A DNA stretch of 64,000 nucleotides from Selaginella moellendorffii (lineage: Eukaryota; Streptophyta; Lycopodiopsida; Selaginellales; Selaginellaceae), in assembly GCF_000143415.4 (NCBI RefSeq), contig NW_003314278.1:1503543-1567542 (forward strand). Direction: 5' to 3'. This document shows positions 1 to 10,809 of the stretch, piece after piece (position 1 is the first letter of the stretch; the number at the start of each line of letters is the position of its first letter). The notes under the pieces are model-generated. The model saw only the letters and a list, made by a program, of their open reading frames with translations. It was not told the origin of the DNA and did no database searches. Both the position numbers and the translations under genes were made by a program.

Positions 1-2300
1 TCTGCATTTAGCAATGTATTTCTCACTTGGGAACAAGCTACTGAACACACGAATCAATTAGAAACTAACTTGAGACCTTCGATCCCTAAGAAGGCTCATG
101 TGATTGGTCATGAATAAGGATAGGCTTGACATTACTAAAATACTCCGAGTCTTAAGTAAATAGATATGCATTGGTGATAGGCTGAAATACAATAGAGATA
201 AGGATAAGGGTCAAGTGCTAACTCTCCCCCTTAATTACTCTTACATGGTGGCAACTACCACTTCTTCCTGAGTTTTGACTGTCAAGATTGTAACCTCAAA
301 TGCTAAGGTCATAATCTTAATTGTCAGGAAAATGCTCAAATATATGGTTAATCTGTTGTGCTTCACTTGTTGATAAATTATTAATGACATTAACTATATA
401 AAGGTTCATCTTATGGCAACAAAGTAAGCTATTATCAATGTGGATAAACAAGCAACTTTATTGAATGATATTTTAGATATTAAGAATTTGAATAGATCCC
501 TACGTCCTTACAAAGTATGAAAATGAATCTTACTTTTTTTCAAATATGTGATACACTAAAAAAGGAACAACAACATAATTTACATATTACATCAGGAAAG
601 ATGGCCAAGGCAATAATTTTTCTAGATAGCAATACTATTACTTGGTAGAGCAAATGCTAATTTGTTATAGCTTTATCTTCTATAGAGTCTAAATGCTCCA
701 CCTCTAAGGAAGTAGTATGGTTACTCCTTTTTTTGTCAAAGATTGGTTTTTCCTAGGATTTGACTCTTCTTTACAATAATATCAACACTACTTGAGAAAT
801 GATTTATACAAGTTTAAATATAGAAAAAAAGGGCTCATAAATAAGAATGCATCTTTTTTTTCTAATCAGTTAAATATCTTAAGGGTTTTCTTAAGTTTGA
901 ATAATACTAAATTGACATTTATTTATATTTGGTATTAAAGGAGTTTTGAGTTTTACTTTTGTGACTAACTAAGAAAAACATATATTGAGATTGACATTTA
1001 ATAAGCATTTTAAATTGTATTGATTGGCTAAGGGAATTTGTTGATATTGATATCTATTAAGCATTTTGGGTGTTGATAGGGGTCATGTTGAGATTGATAT
1101 TTAATAGATATTTTGGGTTTATTGATGGATTAGGGAAATCACATTATGTGTTGAGATTAATATTTAATGGGCATTTAGGGTGTTGATAGGGGTATCGGGT
1201 TTGACTCTGTTAATTAGTTAAATGAATCACACCATATATTCAGATTAATATTTAGTAGGCATTTTGGGTGTTGAGTACATTGCCTAGAGGTTTATTTAAT
1301 CAATTATTTATGTTTTAAGTACCAGAACCACTATACTTAAAGATATATGGCACACATAAGTTAGAATTTAAAGCACATTAGGTTTATAAAATTACTTAAA
1401 CCTTCCTTTTATTCAATACTGGCATACAGAATTTAAAGCAAATTATTTGATTAAAAATTACTTAAACGTTCCTTTTATTCAATGAATATACTCTAATATT
1501 CAATACATTTTTCAAACTTACACTCTTGGGCATTTGATTCTAATGCATCTCTTAATTGAGTCATGAAGAATCTCAGTGCATAACTGTTATATCATGAATT
1601 AATAATCTTGTTAAACTGTTATTTCTTGCTCTTGACATGCACCCATAACATGACATACATTGACAACTACGATAAAGAAAGGCATGATGGTATCTTGCTT
1701 TACACATCAACACTTTTTTGAGAATCCCTGGAGGAATTCAAGCCACATACTTGTAAAGCTGAATATCTTAGACTAGTGAAAGTTAAAATATTAAGGTACG
1801 AGGACACTGTGTCTATTATTCTGTATTCTCTCTTGACGAAATGAGTAAAAGGCTTCACGAGAGTGTTTTGCTCGATGGGTGTATGTTAGATCAGTTCTAA
1901 TTCTTTGAGAGATTTTGTAGATCCCCAAAGTCATACTAGTGAAGAAAATTATCTCTCTAGTTAAAAGAAGTGCTTGGCTAAAATCCTTTGGCTTCCTTTT
2001 TCCTGACTGAAAGCACTCTACGTATAACGGAAACAGTTTTAGCTCCTCCAATTACCTCAAGAGAGAGAACATTCACCTCTTCTGCAAAGCAATTTCTGGG
2101 AAAAATTCTTTATTCTGATAGCTCTGGCTACTTTCCACCATCGCATGGAAAAAACATGCTTGAAAAACCTTCCGTGGTGAGCTTGAATATTCCGCTGGGA
2201 CAAATCTCCATGAATGAATATTCGAGCATTTGGATGAAAAATTTAGCCTTTCAATATTGAATTTAGAATAAAAGATCAAACTATTTACTGCTATAAGCTC
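1..2300. other. AT-rich intergenic region, no gene recognised
   Basis: About 2.3 kb of AT-rich sequence with stops in all frames. No conserved protein can be read on either strand. It holds a degenerate tandem repeat near 980-1280 (separate entry). A second, two-copy repeat lies near 1360-1490, where a block containing gaatttaaagca and ending in ccttttattcaat occurs twice about 70 bp apart. The last 200 bp probably contain the promoter and 5' UTR of the transporter that follows. Confidence 0.7.
980..1280. repeat. Degenerate tandem repeat, about 5 units
   Basis: The motif ttgagattgatatttaatag...cattttgggtgttgatagggg recurs with substitutions at about 983, 1039, 1086, 1149 and 1238. Spacing is irregular (about 47-90 bp), so this is an old, diverged array. 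No coding potential is seen. Confidence 0.65.
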
Positions 2301-2427
2301 AATTCTTTGCCCCGTCAAAGCAGCCCCTTCGTTCGACTTCTGTACGAATCTCAAACTTGCACGAGTTTCTCGTGGTTGAAAGTTTTCCTTCAGGAATCCA
2401 GATTGGTTTTTTTCTTGATTTGGTGCT

Positions 2428-4855
2428 ATGACGGAGGAGAAGCAGCCGCTCCTCGATCACTACCAGCATCGCCCAGGTTCCAGCGGCAGGGCATCCGCGC
2501 TCCATCCCAAGTGCCCGGGATGCCGAGTCGCCCATCTCCGGGACAAGAACGCGCCAGTTCCCTTCAAGCTCCTCGTTCTCCTCGGATTTGTGATCCTCGC
2601 CAATGGTAAGATTTAAGCAAGCTCTCTCCATTCACAATCTAATCTTCTCTCTCTCGATTCGATTTGAAACAATGGCAGCGCTTCCAATCGCAGTAGTCTA
2701 CCCCTTCCTCTACTTCATGGTAGTGTACTATACCGGCCACGCTTGTGTAAGTTTTTTTTAATGGATTCTCCATCGCAGATAGAAGATCTACACGTTGCCA
2801 AGCGGAAAGAGGACATTGGATATTACGCTGGATGGATCGGTGAGTTGGAGATCTGAGGAAGAAATGCCAAAACTTGACCTGCAAACTCAATCTATAAGCG
2901 ACATTTAACACTTCTTTTGTTGTCTTGTCCAGGATCATCTTTGATGATTGGGCGAATGCTCACTGGAGTCCTCTGGGGCGTCATAGCCGACAGATATGGT
3001 CGAAGGAAGGTCATGGTTTGCGGCATTCTCTCAGTGTACGTAGCATCGATCGACATAAGTCCTTCCAAGAATGACTGAACTCTTTGCAGGGTGGTTTTCA
3101 ACACCTTGTTTGGGCTTAGCACGAGCTTGTGGATGGCTCTGCTCACGCGATTTCTCTTGGGAGGTTTCAATGGAATGCTTGGAACCGTCAAGGTGAGCTA
3201 TCAAAGTTTCAAGACTAAGCAATCAAAGTACGTTTGTGCTTATCGACAGGCATACGCTTCCGAGATCTGTAGCGAGCAACATCAGACGATAAGCATGTCA
3301 ATGGTGCGTAAACTTTTGCTCTCAAAGCCTTGAAATTCTATGTTTCTAGTGCAGGTTAGCACGATGTGGGGATTTGGCCTTATTATCGGACCAGCTATGG
3401 GTGGCTATCTAGCACAGGCAACTGACTTCTCGAATTTCTCAAGTTCCGTGATCTCATGTGAATTTTTTTTCTCGTCCTTACAGCCTGCGATCAAGTATCC
3501 AAACATCTTCAAATCCGGGAGCTTGTTTGCGAAATTTCCTTACTTGTTGCAAGCACTTGGCGTCCTTGTGTTCGCATTGATAGCACTGGTTATGTGCTTC
3601 TACTTGCCGGTACGTTGCTTAGTTTCCCAAGTTCTCGGACAAAAGATCACGGAAAAGCTTTTGTGCTGTGTGTGGGGGTCAGGAAACACTTCATAAAGAT
3701 CACACTTCTCTTGAAATTGATGAGGAGGACACAGGCAAGGATCACATTGCTGTGGAGAGTGATACAAAGGAGAAGCAATCCGAATCCATCTTTAGAAACT
3801 GGGGATTTATTTCCTCCACAATGGTCTACTGTGTCTGGTCTCTACACGACATAGCTTACACCGAGGTACATTTCACGACAATCATAGAGATTTTCTAAAA
3901 TCACTCTGAATATTTAGATCTTCTCGCTGTGGGCCGTGAGTGGAAGATCATACGGTGGACTTGGTTTCACGAGCTCCAACGTTGGACAAGTTCTTGCAAT
4001 ATCCGGTGCGTTCTATCACTTAGACTGGATCGTCATTGTTTACTTCTTTCTTTTTATTCACAGGCTTGTCTATGCTTTTGTTCCAATTGACTTTGTTTCC
4101 TATCTTTGCAAAGTGGCTCGGGCCGATCCGGTTGACACGAGTACCAACAGTAAGCGATCACGCTCTTATCAGACTCTCCACTTTTTTGTTCCTTTCTCTT
4201 CGCTCTAAAGATTCTCTTGCATTGCAGCTAGTAGCAATTCCTATATTGACGGCGTATCCATTCTTCTCAAAACTTCACGGGAACTCTCTCTGGGCGATAC
4301 TTCTCATCGCGTCGATCACCAAGTTGATTCTGGGTGTAAGTTAAGCTCCTCCTGGATTTTGCTTCTGATTTTGCTCGATTCCAGCAAGCCACATTCACGG
4401 GCTCCTTCATACTCATCAACAATTCAGTGGTAAGCCGATTGTCTCATATCCCGCCCCATTCAGTCATACTAAACAAGTGGCTTTGTCCAGAAACAAGCGC
4501 AAAGAGGCGCCGCCAATGGTTTCTCTCTGAGCATTGTGTCACTGTTCAAGGCAATTGGCCCCGCGGGTGGTGGCTCAGTGTAAGTGTATTATATGCGCAA
4601 AATCTCTTTCACGCGTGAGACTAATTTGATTTGCATTTCAGCTTTGCGTGGTGCCAAACAAGGCAACACACCTGGCTTCTCCCAGGTAAGAGGATTACAT
4701 TAGAATGATCTCTGGGAAGTATATAATTTTTAATCTTCAATGATACAGGTGATCACCTCGTGTTCTTTTTCCTCAACTTCTTTGCGCTTCTCACGGCGCT
4801 CATGACATGCAAGCCATTCCTTCCATCGTCCACGGCCCACCCTATACTGGAATAG
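2428..4855 (+). CDS. ZIFL: MFS transporter, ZIFL family
   Basis: Sixteen-exon gene for a 492-residue transporter of the Zinc-Induced Facilitator-Like family (plant MFS carriers of plasma membrane or tonoplast, linked to Zn, K or auxin transport). Exons: 2428-2605, 2679-2719, 2779-2839, 2933-3035, 3090-3192, 3250-3303, 3355-3417, 3484-3609, 3683-3865, 3918-4005, 4064-4149, 4228-4335, 4385-4429, 4491-4579, 4642-4685, 4749-4855; phases all agree. Diagnostic features are the N-terminal CPGC motif (about residue 29), the loop 2-3 MFS signature [22 protein letters not shown], a long acidic central loop, and QRGAANG followed by [10 protein letters not shown], typical of ZIFLs. Length matches the family. 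The seventh intron has a GC donor and could be retained in frame (see findings). The ATG at 2428 precedes the usual acidic/basic N-terminus. Substrate cannot be told from sequence. Confidence 0.93.
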
Positions 4856-5075
4856 ATCAAACTTTCCAACTATCAAGCAACCAAACAAAAAGGAGAATTC
4901 TTTAAAGAAATACGTGTTCAAGAAATATCAAGCAACCTCTAGAGAAAGGGAATTGTAAAATATCCGCTTTCGTACGTACTTATCCGGCAATGCGCTGTCG
5001 AAGCCCCATTGGCGAAGCTCCGGTCTACGGTCGGTGAACGCAAACGCGTCAACGCAACAGGGGGTTTCAGGCCAC

Positions 5076-5149
5076 CACGTGCCGCCATCTCTCGCGTCGA
5101 TCTGCCCGATGGACGGCCGGCGTCGTCACACGTGTTGGGCCTCCACGTC
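5076..5149. promoter_or_regulatory. Cluster of ACGT-core (G-box-like) motifs upstream of U-box gene
   Basis: CACGTG occurs at 5076-5081 and 5129-5134, and CACGTC at 5144-5149, about 350-430 bp upstream of the ATG of the U-box ligase at 5504. Such clusters bind bZIP or bHLH factors in plants. Function here is inferred from sequence and position only. Confidence 0.4.
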
Positions 5150-5503
5150 AACACTTCCCTCTGTTTCGTGCCGGCTTCCCATTGTCTCTTTAGGGCTGGG
5201 AAGAGCGGTGTTTTATTGGCGTGCCACCCCTTCCTCGTTTTCCATCGCTCGCCGAGCTTTCCTTCTCGTGATTGCCAAATTCGAGCGTCTCTATTCTTTT
5301 CTCTCTTCGCACAGGCCAATCGATCGAGCGAGGGATACTGTTCCATTCCAGGCGAGGACGAATTCGTGATGAGCGAGGGAAGAATTCGTGGATTCCCGGT
5401 ACCGCTTCTCTTCTCTGTTAGGCACTCAATCCAGCCATTGTCATAGTAGTAGCACAGAGTCCCCTACGAGCTGGGCATTTCCTTCGTAGATCATCGCTCT
5501 GGG

Positions 5504-6730
5504 ATGGATCAAACCGATCTTCATCCAGTGCCTCCACCCGAATTTATCTGCCCAATTTCTCTGGAACTAATGCGGGATCCCGTAACCGCTTGCACAGGCG
5601 TGACATACGATCGGAGCAGCATCAACAAGTGGCTCGAGCGCGGCCAGGATTGCTGCCCAGCGACGATGCAACCGCTCCACCAGAATCACTCGCTCGTGCC
5701 CAACAACGCGCTGCGGAGTCTCATCCATCAGTGGTGCGAATCGCATTCCACCACCAGCGACCTCTTCCGGAGCTCCACCAGCCCGATCGACAGGCCGCAC
5801 ATCCTCCTCCTGCTAGACAGGATCCAGAGAGACCCTGCCAATGTTGACGCCCTCTCCAAGCTCAAGAGCAAGGCGCGGGAGAGCACCAAGAACAGCCGAG
5901 CTATCGTCGACGCCGGCGCCGTCACCGTCCTGTCCGGCGTTCTCAGTGCTCCGTATCCCCAGGACGCGAGGGATCCTCCGGACAAGGCGTGGCTCCAGCC
6001 GATTGAAGAGGCAATCGCCATCCTCGCCTATCTTCCCGCCAGTTACAACTCGCGAAGAGCCCTAATCTCGCCCAAGCCCCTCCGTTCGATCTCGTGGATT
6101 CTGTGCATGGGTTCCCCGCCGGGAATGATGAGCGCGATAGCGGTGCTAGATGGCCTAGCCAGCGATAAGGGCGCCCAGATCGCCATCGGATCGATGGCTG
6201 GGGTGATCGATGGTCTCGTCGCCATTCTGCGCCGGAATGGCAACCAGGTGTTAGTCAATTCCAGCCTCAGGGCATTGCTGGGCATTTGCTTGCCACTGAG
6301 GAACAGGGCTAGGGCGGCGCGCGCCGGCGCCGTGGCGGCGCTGGTGGAGCTCCTCCCGGACACCAGCGGCGGCGTGGCGGAGCACATCTTGATCGTGCTG
6401 GAGCTCCTCTGTGGCTGCGCCGAGGGCCGGGCGGCGGTCGATGATCACGCGCTCGCGATCCCGGCGATCGTGAAGAAGATTTTGAGGGTGTCGGACTCCG
6501 CGACTGCGAATGCGGTGGGGATTTTGTGGGCGGTGTGTAGGGACAGTGGGAGGAGTAGCGCCGCCATGAGGGATAGGACTGGCGGATTGGGATTGTTTGG
6601 GAAATTGCTACTGCTGCTAAGAAGGGATGTGAGCCCAGGGACGAGGCACAAGGTGATTGATATTCTAGACAAGGTCTACAATGCACGAATGGATCTCTCC
6701 TCCTCGCCACCACCGCCCGCCTCTTTGTAG
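5504..6730 (+). CDS. U-box E3 ubiquitin ligase with ARM repeats (PUB22/23-like)
   Basis: Intronless 408-residue protein. Residues about 9-84 form a U-box: PPEFICPISLELMRDPV, then TGVTYDRSSINKWLE, then CPATMQPL...LVPNNALRSLIHQWC. This domain recruits an E2 and adds ubiquitin to substrates. From about residue 100 to 395 the chain is leucine- and alanine-rich, with repeated amphipathic helices typical of ARM repeats for substrate binding. Single-exon structure, length near 410-440 and domain order match angiosperm PUB20-24, several of which dampen immune and drought signalling. Which of these it corresponds to cannot be decided here. The C-terminus ends in a Ser/Pro-rich tail. ACGT-core motifs lie upstream. 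Confidence 0.92.
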   Translation: MDQTDLHPVPPPEFICPISLELMRDPVTACTGVTYDRSSINKWLERGQDCCPATMQPLHQNHSLVPNNALRSLIHQWCESHSTTSDLFRSSTSPIDRPHILLLLDRIQRDPANVDALSKLKSKARESTKNSRAIVDAGAVTVLSGVLSAPYPQDARDPPDKAWLQPIEEAIAILAYLPASYNSRRALISPKPLRSISWILCMGSPPGMMSAIAVLDGLASDKGAQIAIGSMAGVIDGLVAILRRNGNQVLVNSSLRALLGICLPLRNRARAARAGAVAALVELLPDTSGGVAEHILIVLELLCGCAEGRAAVDDHALAIPAIVKKILRVSDSATANAVGILWAVCRDSGRSSAAMRDRTGGLGLFGKLLLLLRRDVSPGTRHKVIDILDKVYNARMDLSSSPPPPASL

Positions 6731-6966
6731 AGTAACCCCGCGATTTTTCCTTCTTGTAAAATTCTTTTGCCGTTTAAACCATAGGATTGTGTATTCTCTC
6801 GGGCGTTGATTTTTAAGAATGTGTAATGTAAAAAACTCTTGGATTTCCTCTTCCTCGTCCCTTCCTTGATTATAAACGCTTTGTATTTGTCGTGTTGCTC
6901 CTATTTGGTGTCAAATCGCCAGAAATTCAATAGTTCCAAAGACTTTGACATCCCTGAAAAGCTTAC

Positions 6967-8874
6967 ATGCAATGTGGCAGTATGAACGATGCCAGACAGG
7001 CTTTTAGGAAGATAATCCCATGCAATGTCTACTCTACAAATACAAAACTGTCAGCATATGCCCAAGCGGGGTATCTGGATGACGCGTGGCATGTGTTTCT
7101 TGAATCGCCAAAGAGGGATGCACTGACATGGACGTGCATTTTGCAAGCTTTTGCGCAAAGAGGCGTTGTAGAAAAGGTGGCGGTGTTGATCGAGCGAGTG
7201 CCATGCCACAGCACACTCTGCATGAACACTTCCATTTCAGCGTTTGCGAAGACTGGGCATTTTGATCAAGCGAAAAGCTTGTTTTCGAAGATGCCAGAAC
7301 GTGACACCGTCACCATCAATGTGATGATCCAAGCTTTCGCTAGCGAAGGAAGCTTTGCTTCTGCAAAACACTTGTTTGATCACGGTGCTACTGCTGCCAG
7401 GGACATGATCACTTGGAATACGATTGTTTCTATGTACTCCCGCAATGGGTTTCACAAAGAGGCGTCGGATATTTTCATGAAGATGCCAAGATGTAATCTC
7501 ATCACTTGTAATTCCATCCTTAAGTCTTTGAGTATAGATGATGCAAGAGACTTGTTCAGAAAATTCGAAGAGCGAGACGTGATCACTTGGAACACAATGC
7601 TTGAAGTCTATGCCCAAAACAAGGAGGAAAATACAGCAAGAACACTGTTTTCGAAGATGCCATTCTGGGACCTTATCTCTTTTACGGTTTTTATCACAGT
7701 TTTTGCATCAAATGGCCGTGTTGAGGAAGCAAAACGATTATTTGACCAAGTTCCAGCCGCCAGTGTGGTAACATGGAATGTGATGGTCTCGGCATATGCT
7801 CAAAACGGTCACCTTGGAGATTCTCTACAAGTTCTCTCAAGGATGCCAATGAAAAGTCTCGTCACCTTTAGTGTGATGATAGGCATCTATGCGCAGTGTG
7901 GAGACGTGTTTAAAGCCAAGGAAGCCTTCGAGTCGATTTCCACTGGACGGGAGCACTCGTCTTGGACAGCATTGATCCAAGCTTTCGTGGACCACAACTA
8001 TAATCTCAAGGAAGCAAACTACATCCATACTTTGATGCCTTATCACAGTGTTGTATCGGTCACTCTTGGAATAGCCATCCATGGCCGGAGCTCCAATCTA
8101 GAATCTGCGAAAAAATGTTTTGATTATTCTCCAGAGAGGAACCTGGTAGCTTGGAACTGTCTCATGGCAGTCCTGGTACAAAATGAAGATTATAAAAGAA
8201 CGAAGGCTGTGTTCGATCGAATGCCCTCTTGGGATACAATTAGCTGGTCAACCGTGCTCGTTTACAGCTCTCACGATTTGGATGGATCGGAGTCTCTGTT
8301 TGAGAGCATCCCAGAGAAGACACTGAGCTCCTGGAACGCAATCTTATCCGTGCATGCTGAGCATGGAGATCTATCCAAAGTCATAGAGGTTTTCCAGAGA
8401 ATGAAGGCCAGAGACGTCATCTCGTGGACGTGTTTGATCACAGCTCATTCCCACGCCGGAGATGGTGTCAAATCGCTCAAAGTTTTCCAAGAAATGGTAG
8501 TGGAAGGAGTGAGGCCAAACCGGATAAGTTTCATGAGCTTGTTGGTCGCTTGCAGCCATTTGGGATGGATAGATCAAGCTCTTGAGTGTTTGTGGAGCAT
8601 GCAACTTGACTATGGGATAGATCCAGCCAGGGAGCACTATAGTTGTGTTGTGGATATGTTGGCGAGAACTGGCCAGCTGACAGAGGCTCAACAGGTTATA
8701 AGCTTTTTGCCAGGATGTCCGGTTGCTTGGGGAGCGCTGCTTGGAGCTTGCAAGCTTCAGTGTGATGTTGGTGTTGGAGAGGATGCTGCAAAGCATGTTT
8801 TTGAGCTGGACCCCTCCAACACTGCTCCTCACGTTTTATTGCAAAGCTTACACAAATGTGTTTTTGTGAGGTAG
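6967..8874 (+). CDS. PPR protein, 5'-truncated, PLS type with aberrant E-motif end
   Basis: Open frame of 635 residues made almost entirely of pentatricopeptide repeats, recognisable by repeated DVITWNTMLEVYAQ-like helices about 31-36 residues apart. PPR proteins bind organellar RNA in mitochondria or plastids. The frame opens in the middle of a repeat (CGSMNDARQAF) after an in-frame TGA 12 bases upstream, so the targeting peptide and first repeat(s) are missing: either a 5' exon is not visible or the gene is truncated. At the 3' end an E-motif starts (VAWGALLGACKLQ, FELDPSNTAPHVLL) but runs into LHKCVFVR and a stop rather than completing. Two degenerate copies lie at 55.5-56.7 and 59.1-60.5 kb. 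It may be a relic despite its open frame. Confidence 0.75.
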   Translation: MQCGSMNDARQAFRKIIPCNVYSTNTKLSAYAQAGYLDDAWHVFLESPKRDALTWTCILQAFAQRGVVEKVAVLIERVPCHSTLCMNTSISAFAKTGHFDQAKSLFSKMPERDTVTINVMIQAFASEGSFASAKHLFDHGATAARDMITWNTIVSMYSRNGFHKEASDIFMKMPRCNLITCNSILKSLSIDDARDLFRKFEERDVITWNTMLEVYAQNKEENTARTLFSKMPFWDLISFTVFITVFASNGRVEEAKRLFDQVPAASVVTWNVMVSAYAQNGHLGDSLQVLSRMPMKSLVTFSVMIGIYAQCGDVFKAKEAFESISTGREHSSWTALIQAFVDHNYNLKEANYIHTLMPYHSVVSVTLGIAIHGRSSNLESAKKCFDYSPERNLVAWNCLMAVLVQNEDYKRTKAVFDRMPSWDTISWSTVLVYSSHDLDGSESLFESIPEKTLSSWNAILSVHAEHGDLSKVIEVFQRMKARDVISWTCLITAHSHAGDGVKSLKVFQEMVVEGVRPNRISFMSLLVACSHLGWIDQALECLWSMQLDYGIDPAREHYSCVVDMLARTGQLTEAQQVISFLPGCPVAWGALLGACKLQCDVGVGEDAAKHVFELDPSNTAPHVLLQSLHKCVFVR

Positions 8875-8934
8875 ATACATACAGCTTAAGACACTGACGT
8901 CGTAAACCGACAGGAAATTATTTTCTTTACAATA

Positions 8935-9251
8935 ACCACTGTGCGGCCATTCCCTCAACCTGTGTCTGAGAACAAAACTACAGGACTCACCTAAAATCGG
9001 AGCAGCCCATGCGAAACAATCTCCCCATCAATCTCTCCAAACTTGAGATGCCCATCAACCCTCTTACAGTCGCCAGTCCTGAGCCCCTCGATCGCGGGAG
9101 CAAAGTCATCTCGTTTGACCAGAAGCGGCACAAAGATCCCCCTCGTCTGTCCCAGCCATTGTTTGGCTGGTGAAGAGTAAAACTCGTCATCGTCAAGCCA
9201 CACCATTGCGTTTGTTTTCACGGACCCTTCAGCCAAATAAATGCAAGTCAT
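8935..9251 (-). pseudogene. Fragment of unrecognised gene family (copy 1)
   Basis: The minus strand reads 86 residues without a stop, including LRTGDCKRVDGHLKFGEIDGEIV. The minus strand of 19.65-20.04 kb encodes a near match (LRTGECKLVDGKLKFGDIDEQIV). In this copy the exon ends near 8991 at a GTGAGT donor, and the start of the next exon (reverse complement of gccattccctcaac) is also shared before similarity stops. I do not recognise the family. Conservation of the residues suggests it once coded for protein. The copy looks truncated and lies directly downstream of the PPR gene. Confidence 0.5.
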
Positions 9252-9257
9252 AGCTAT

Positions 9258-9620
9258 GGCGGCCGCTATGACGAGCTATACCAGCTAGTCAGTGGAAAGC
9301 TAAAAGAGAGGAGGACTGATGGACGAATGCCACCACTAAACACTCTTCGAGTAGTGGCAAAAAAGGCAGCAATTGCTTTTGATCACTGCTGTGAGGTGGG
9401 TTCTCAAGAGGTATGTCTCTAATCTCTCTTAGTTTTGAGTATTGTGCTTTTTCTTGATTCGTATTTGTATAGAATTCTTGGATCAAGAGAGCAACATCTG
9501 CCGTGAAATTGTGGCATATGTTGGGAAAGCATGTGCGGAGATCAAAGGTGTCCACAGTAATGATCAGCTTGTGGCAAAGCAAGCTACATTAGTTGTTGTA
9601 GTAGGCAAAGTGAATTACTC
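9258..9620 (+). pseudogene. Coding-like fragment with one intron, unrecognised
   Basis: A frame of about 50 codons runs from 9258 to 9411 (GRYDELYQLVSGKLKERR...) up to a GTATGT donor. An acceptor near 9470 leads into another open stretch of about 40 codons ending in TAG near 9590. There is no start codon at the left edge and no family recognised. Base composition is more gene-like than the AT-rich DNA that follows. It may be the end of a decayed gene. Confidence 0.25.
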
Positions 9621-9924
9621 AACACTTAGTTGATTGGAATCCATCATAATAATTTCCTTGCTACAAGAGCTTGTTGATTAGAAGCTGTAGAGCACAAGGG
9701 ATCATGGGCTCTAAGAGGCAGCAAGTAGTATGCAGTGAAGTTAACAGATGACAAAAAGCAACTAGTAGCCAATTTTTAGTCAAGTAAGTACATCTCACCT
9801 TTCTTAGTGAAGTTCTAAGTCTAGTTGAACTATTGTTTAGGTCAGCATCATAATTAGTTTTAAGTAGGCTGCATTTTATGCACTGAAAATTCAAAGAATT
9901 ATCCATTTTAAGTTGAACTGGTGG

Positions 9925-10400
9925 TTACTAAGTAGTATGCACCTTATGCATTTGAGTTTAATTGACTTCTATGTTGAAGTGGTTCTATCATAGTTGTTAA
10001 GTAGTATGCATTTGCTACACTAGTATGTAGTTGAATTCAGTGGTCAAAGTGGTTTTATCATATGGTATGCACTATTCTGATTGAATTTAGTGGTCTTAGA
10101 AAGGTTTTGTTATGGTTCTTAAGTAGTATGCATTTTCTACACAGGCATCTAATTGAATTGAGTGGTCAAAACTATTTTTCATGGTTCCTAAGTAGTATGC
10201 ACGTTTTGCACTTGTATTTGATTGAATTAAATGGTCAAAGTGGTTATGTCATAGTTCCAAAATAATATAAATACTTGATTGTATTCAGTGGTCAAAGTGG
10301 TTCTATCATGATTCCTAAGTAGTATGCACTTTGCACTTTCTATACTATTATCTAATTGAATTCAATGGTATCATGGTTCCTAAGGAGTATGCACTTTATA
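9925..10400. repeat. Minisatellite, about 8 units of 60-70 bp
   Basis: The core aagtagtatgcac followed by ttgaattnagtggtcaaagtggttnnatcatggttcct recurs at about 9932, 10000, 10062, 10121, 10191, 10255 (decayed), 10317 and 10384. Units differ by scattered substitutions and small indels. No protein is encoded across the array. Confidence 0.8.
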
Positions 10401-10809
10401 CCATCAATATTGATCAACTTAGATTGCTACATTTAGTGTGATGTAACTTTTATTTAACCTACTTTTGTTTATAATCTAGATAACAAAAGAGTATCACCAA
10501 ACAGCACGGATATCAAGCATGAGAGCCTTGTACACTGTGACTATGGACTATATCAAACACATTGGCTTGACTAGTTTTTAAATATAGACTCATAAAACTT
10601 TTTCAAAGTTATATAAAACTTTTACCACAACCCATCCAAATATCAATATTTGTCTTTGAATATTTGAGATTTTGAAGTTGTGTTGTTGACTAACTTTAAC
10701 ATATGCTACTTCTTGTAAATGTGATTGCAAGTATCAAAAGTCAAGTCCTTCTGAATATTCTTTTCATACTACCACAACAATAAGTGGTTGATATTGTTAT
10801 TAATCTTTA

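Noticed and set aside
4939-5446. Overlapping open frames on both strands upstream of the U-box gene
   Set aside because: Promoter/5' UTR of the U-box gene with moderate GC; frames overlap, no family likeness and no splice structure.
7029-8832. Several minus-strand open frames inside the PPR gene at 7-9 kb
   Set aside because: They are antisense shadows of PPR repeats. The same shadow appears on plus at 55.6-56 kb, which helped to find the pseudogene but is not a gene.
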